Shown here piece after piece: positions 39,090 through 39,304 of a DNA stretch of 39,304 nucleotides. Within the stretch, counting starts at the first letter, position 1. The number at the start of each line of letters is the position of its first letter. The position numbers were made by a program, and so were the translations under genes. Source of the stretch: JBHGAV01 sp041946685 (GTDB lineage: Bacteria > Acidobacteriota > Terriglobia > Bryobacterales > Bryobacteraceae); NCBI GenBank assembly GCA_041946685.1, contig JBHGAV010000040.1, positions 1-39,304 on the forward strand, read 5' to 3'. A model generated the notes under the pieces. The model did no database searches and had not been told where the DNA came from. It worked only from the letters and a program-made list of their open reading frames with translations.

Positions 39090-39304
39090 CTACTCGCCCG
39101 AAACGAAGTGCACCCGCCGGTTCTTCTGCCAGCAGTCTTCGTTCGACTCCGTGCACTGCGGACGCTCCTTGCCGTAGCTGACGGTCTTCAGCCTGTCGGC
39201 TGGAACGCCGAGTTGTACCAGGAACTCCTTGGCCGACGAGGCGCGCCGGTCGCCCAACCCCAAGTTGTACTCCGCCGAGCCGCGCTCGTCGCAGTGGCCC
39301 TCGA
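39090..39304 (-). CDS. pal: Peptidoglycan-associated lipoprotein Pal, C-terminal part (cut by window end)
   Basis: This reading frame is open at the right edge. The last 71 residues read EGHCDERGSAEYNLGLGDRR, then AKEFLVQLGV, LKTVSYGKERP and a final KNRRVHFVSGE, ending in TAG at 39090-39092. This is the OmpA-like peptidoglycan-binding domain of Pal; the Asp and Arg of CDERGSAEYN...GDRR contact the peptide stem. Two extra Cys (QCTESNEDCW) are present near the end, as in many Pal proteins. The lipoprotein signal and first half lie outside the window. The gene order pal-cpoB on the minus strand supports the call. Confidence 0.95.
   Translation of the reverse strand, partial: EGHCDERGSAEYNLGLGDRRASSAKEFLVQLGVPADRLKTVSYGKERPQCTESNEDCWQKNRRVHFVSGE

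Overview
The window is GC-rich, gene-dense bacterial chromosome with 33 protein-coding genes (one cut by the right edge) and the 3' part of a tRNA-Asp gene at the left edge. It has no transposase, integrase, rRNA or CRISPR array. The secreted 747-aa protein at 18149-20392 ends in a domain of the type first described as a paralogous family in Solibacter (TIGR03437). Together with a fused aroDE, a small Tat-signal protein paired with an amidase, and a tol-pal end, this points to an acidobacterium near Bryobacterales/Solibacter. The lineage is inferred from gene content only.

Left part (1-9295). A minus-strand operon runs from 4146 down to 82. It encodes a CPA2-type cation/proton antiporter, a tandem two-domain DUF190 (PII-like) protein, a single-domain DUF190 protein and a dynamin-like GTPase. 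A second dynamin-like GTPase starts a divergent plus-strand operon at 4513. That operon continues with a protein that looks like two bacterial PH-type domains, an MFS transporter and a metallophosphoesterase, joined by a 3-nt gap and then two 4-nt overlaps. The 350-bp space between the two operons holds inverted repeats and a pair of mutually exclusive hairpins. This locus is the best candidate here for an undescribed system: two different dynamin-like GTPases with a PH-like partner and a PII-like-controlled antiporter.

Middle part (9318-25058). A TolC / lipoprotein adaptor / RND pump operon is followed by enolase. Next are a minus-strand pair (URO-D-like protein and an exported nitroreductase), the large TIGR03437-type secreted protein, and purU. 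A minus-strand block then encodes an 801-aa secreted alpha-helical-barrel-like protein, a lone ATP synthase c subunit with a signal peptide, and an aldolase-family protein missing its catalytic lysine and tyrosine.

Right part (25203-39304). aroA is followed by a second CPA2 antiporter. A GpgS-like glycosyltransferase, a second glycosyltransferase with mannosylglycerate-synthase-like motifs and a protein with mechanosensitive-channel-like membrane helices come next. This looks like an osmoadaptation cluster (sugar-glycerate compatible solute plus membrane transport), followed by a diheme cytochrome c. A minus-strand operon (35319-31661) encodes a small Tat-signal protein, an amidase, a degenerate CPBP-type membrane protein and a 5'-nucleotidase. 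6-Phosphofructokinase converges on and overlaps the aroDE fusion, which lies downstream of cpoB and pal.

At least four genes have a TAGAAT/TATAAT hexamer only 6-12 nt before the start codon. This suggests short-leader or leaderless transcripts are common in this genome. Function assignments rest on motif reading by eye; no database search was possible.
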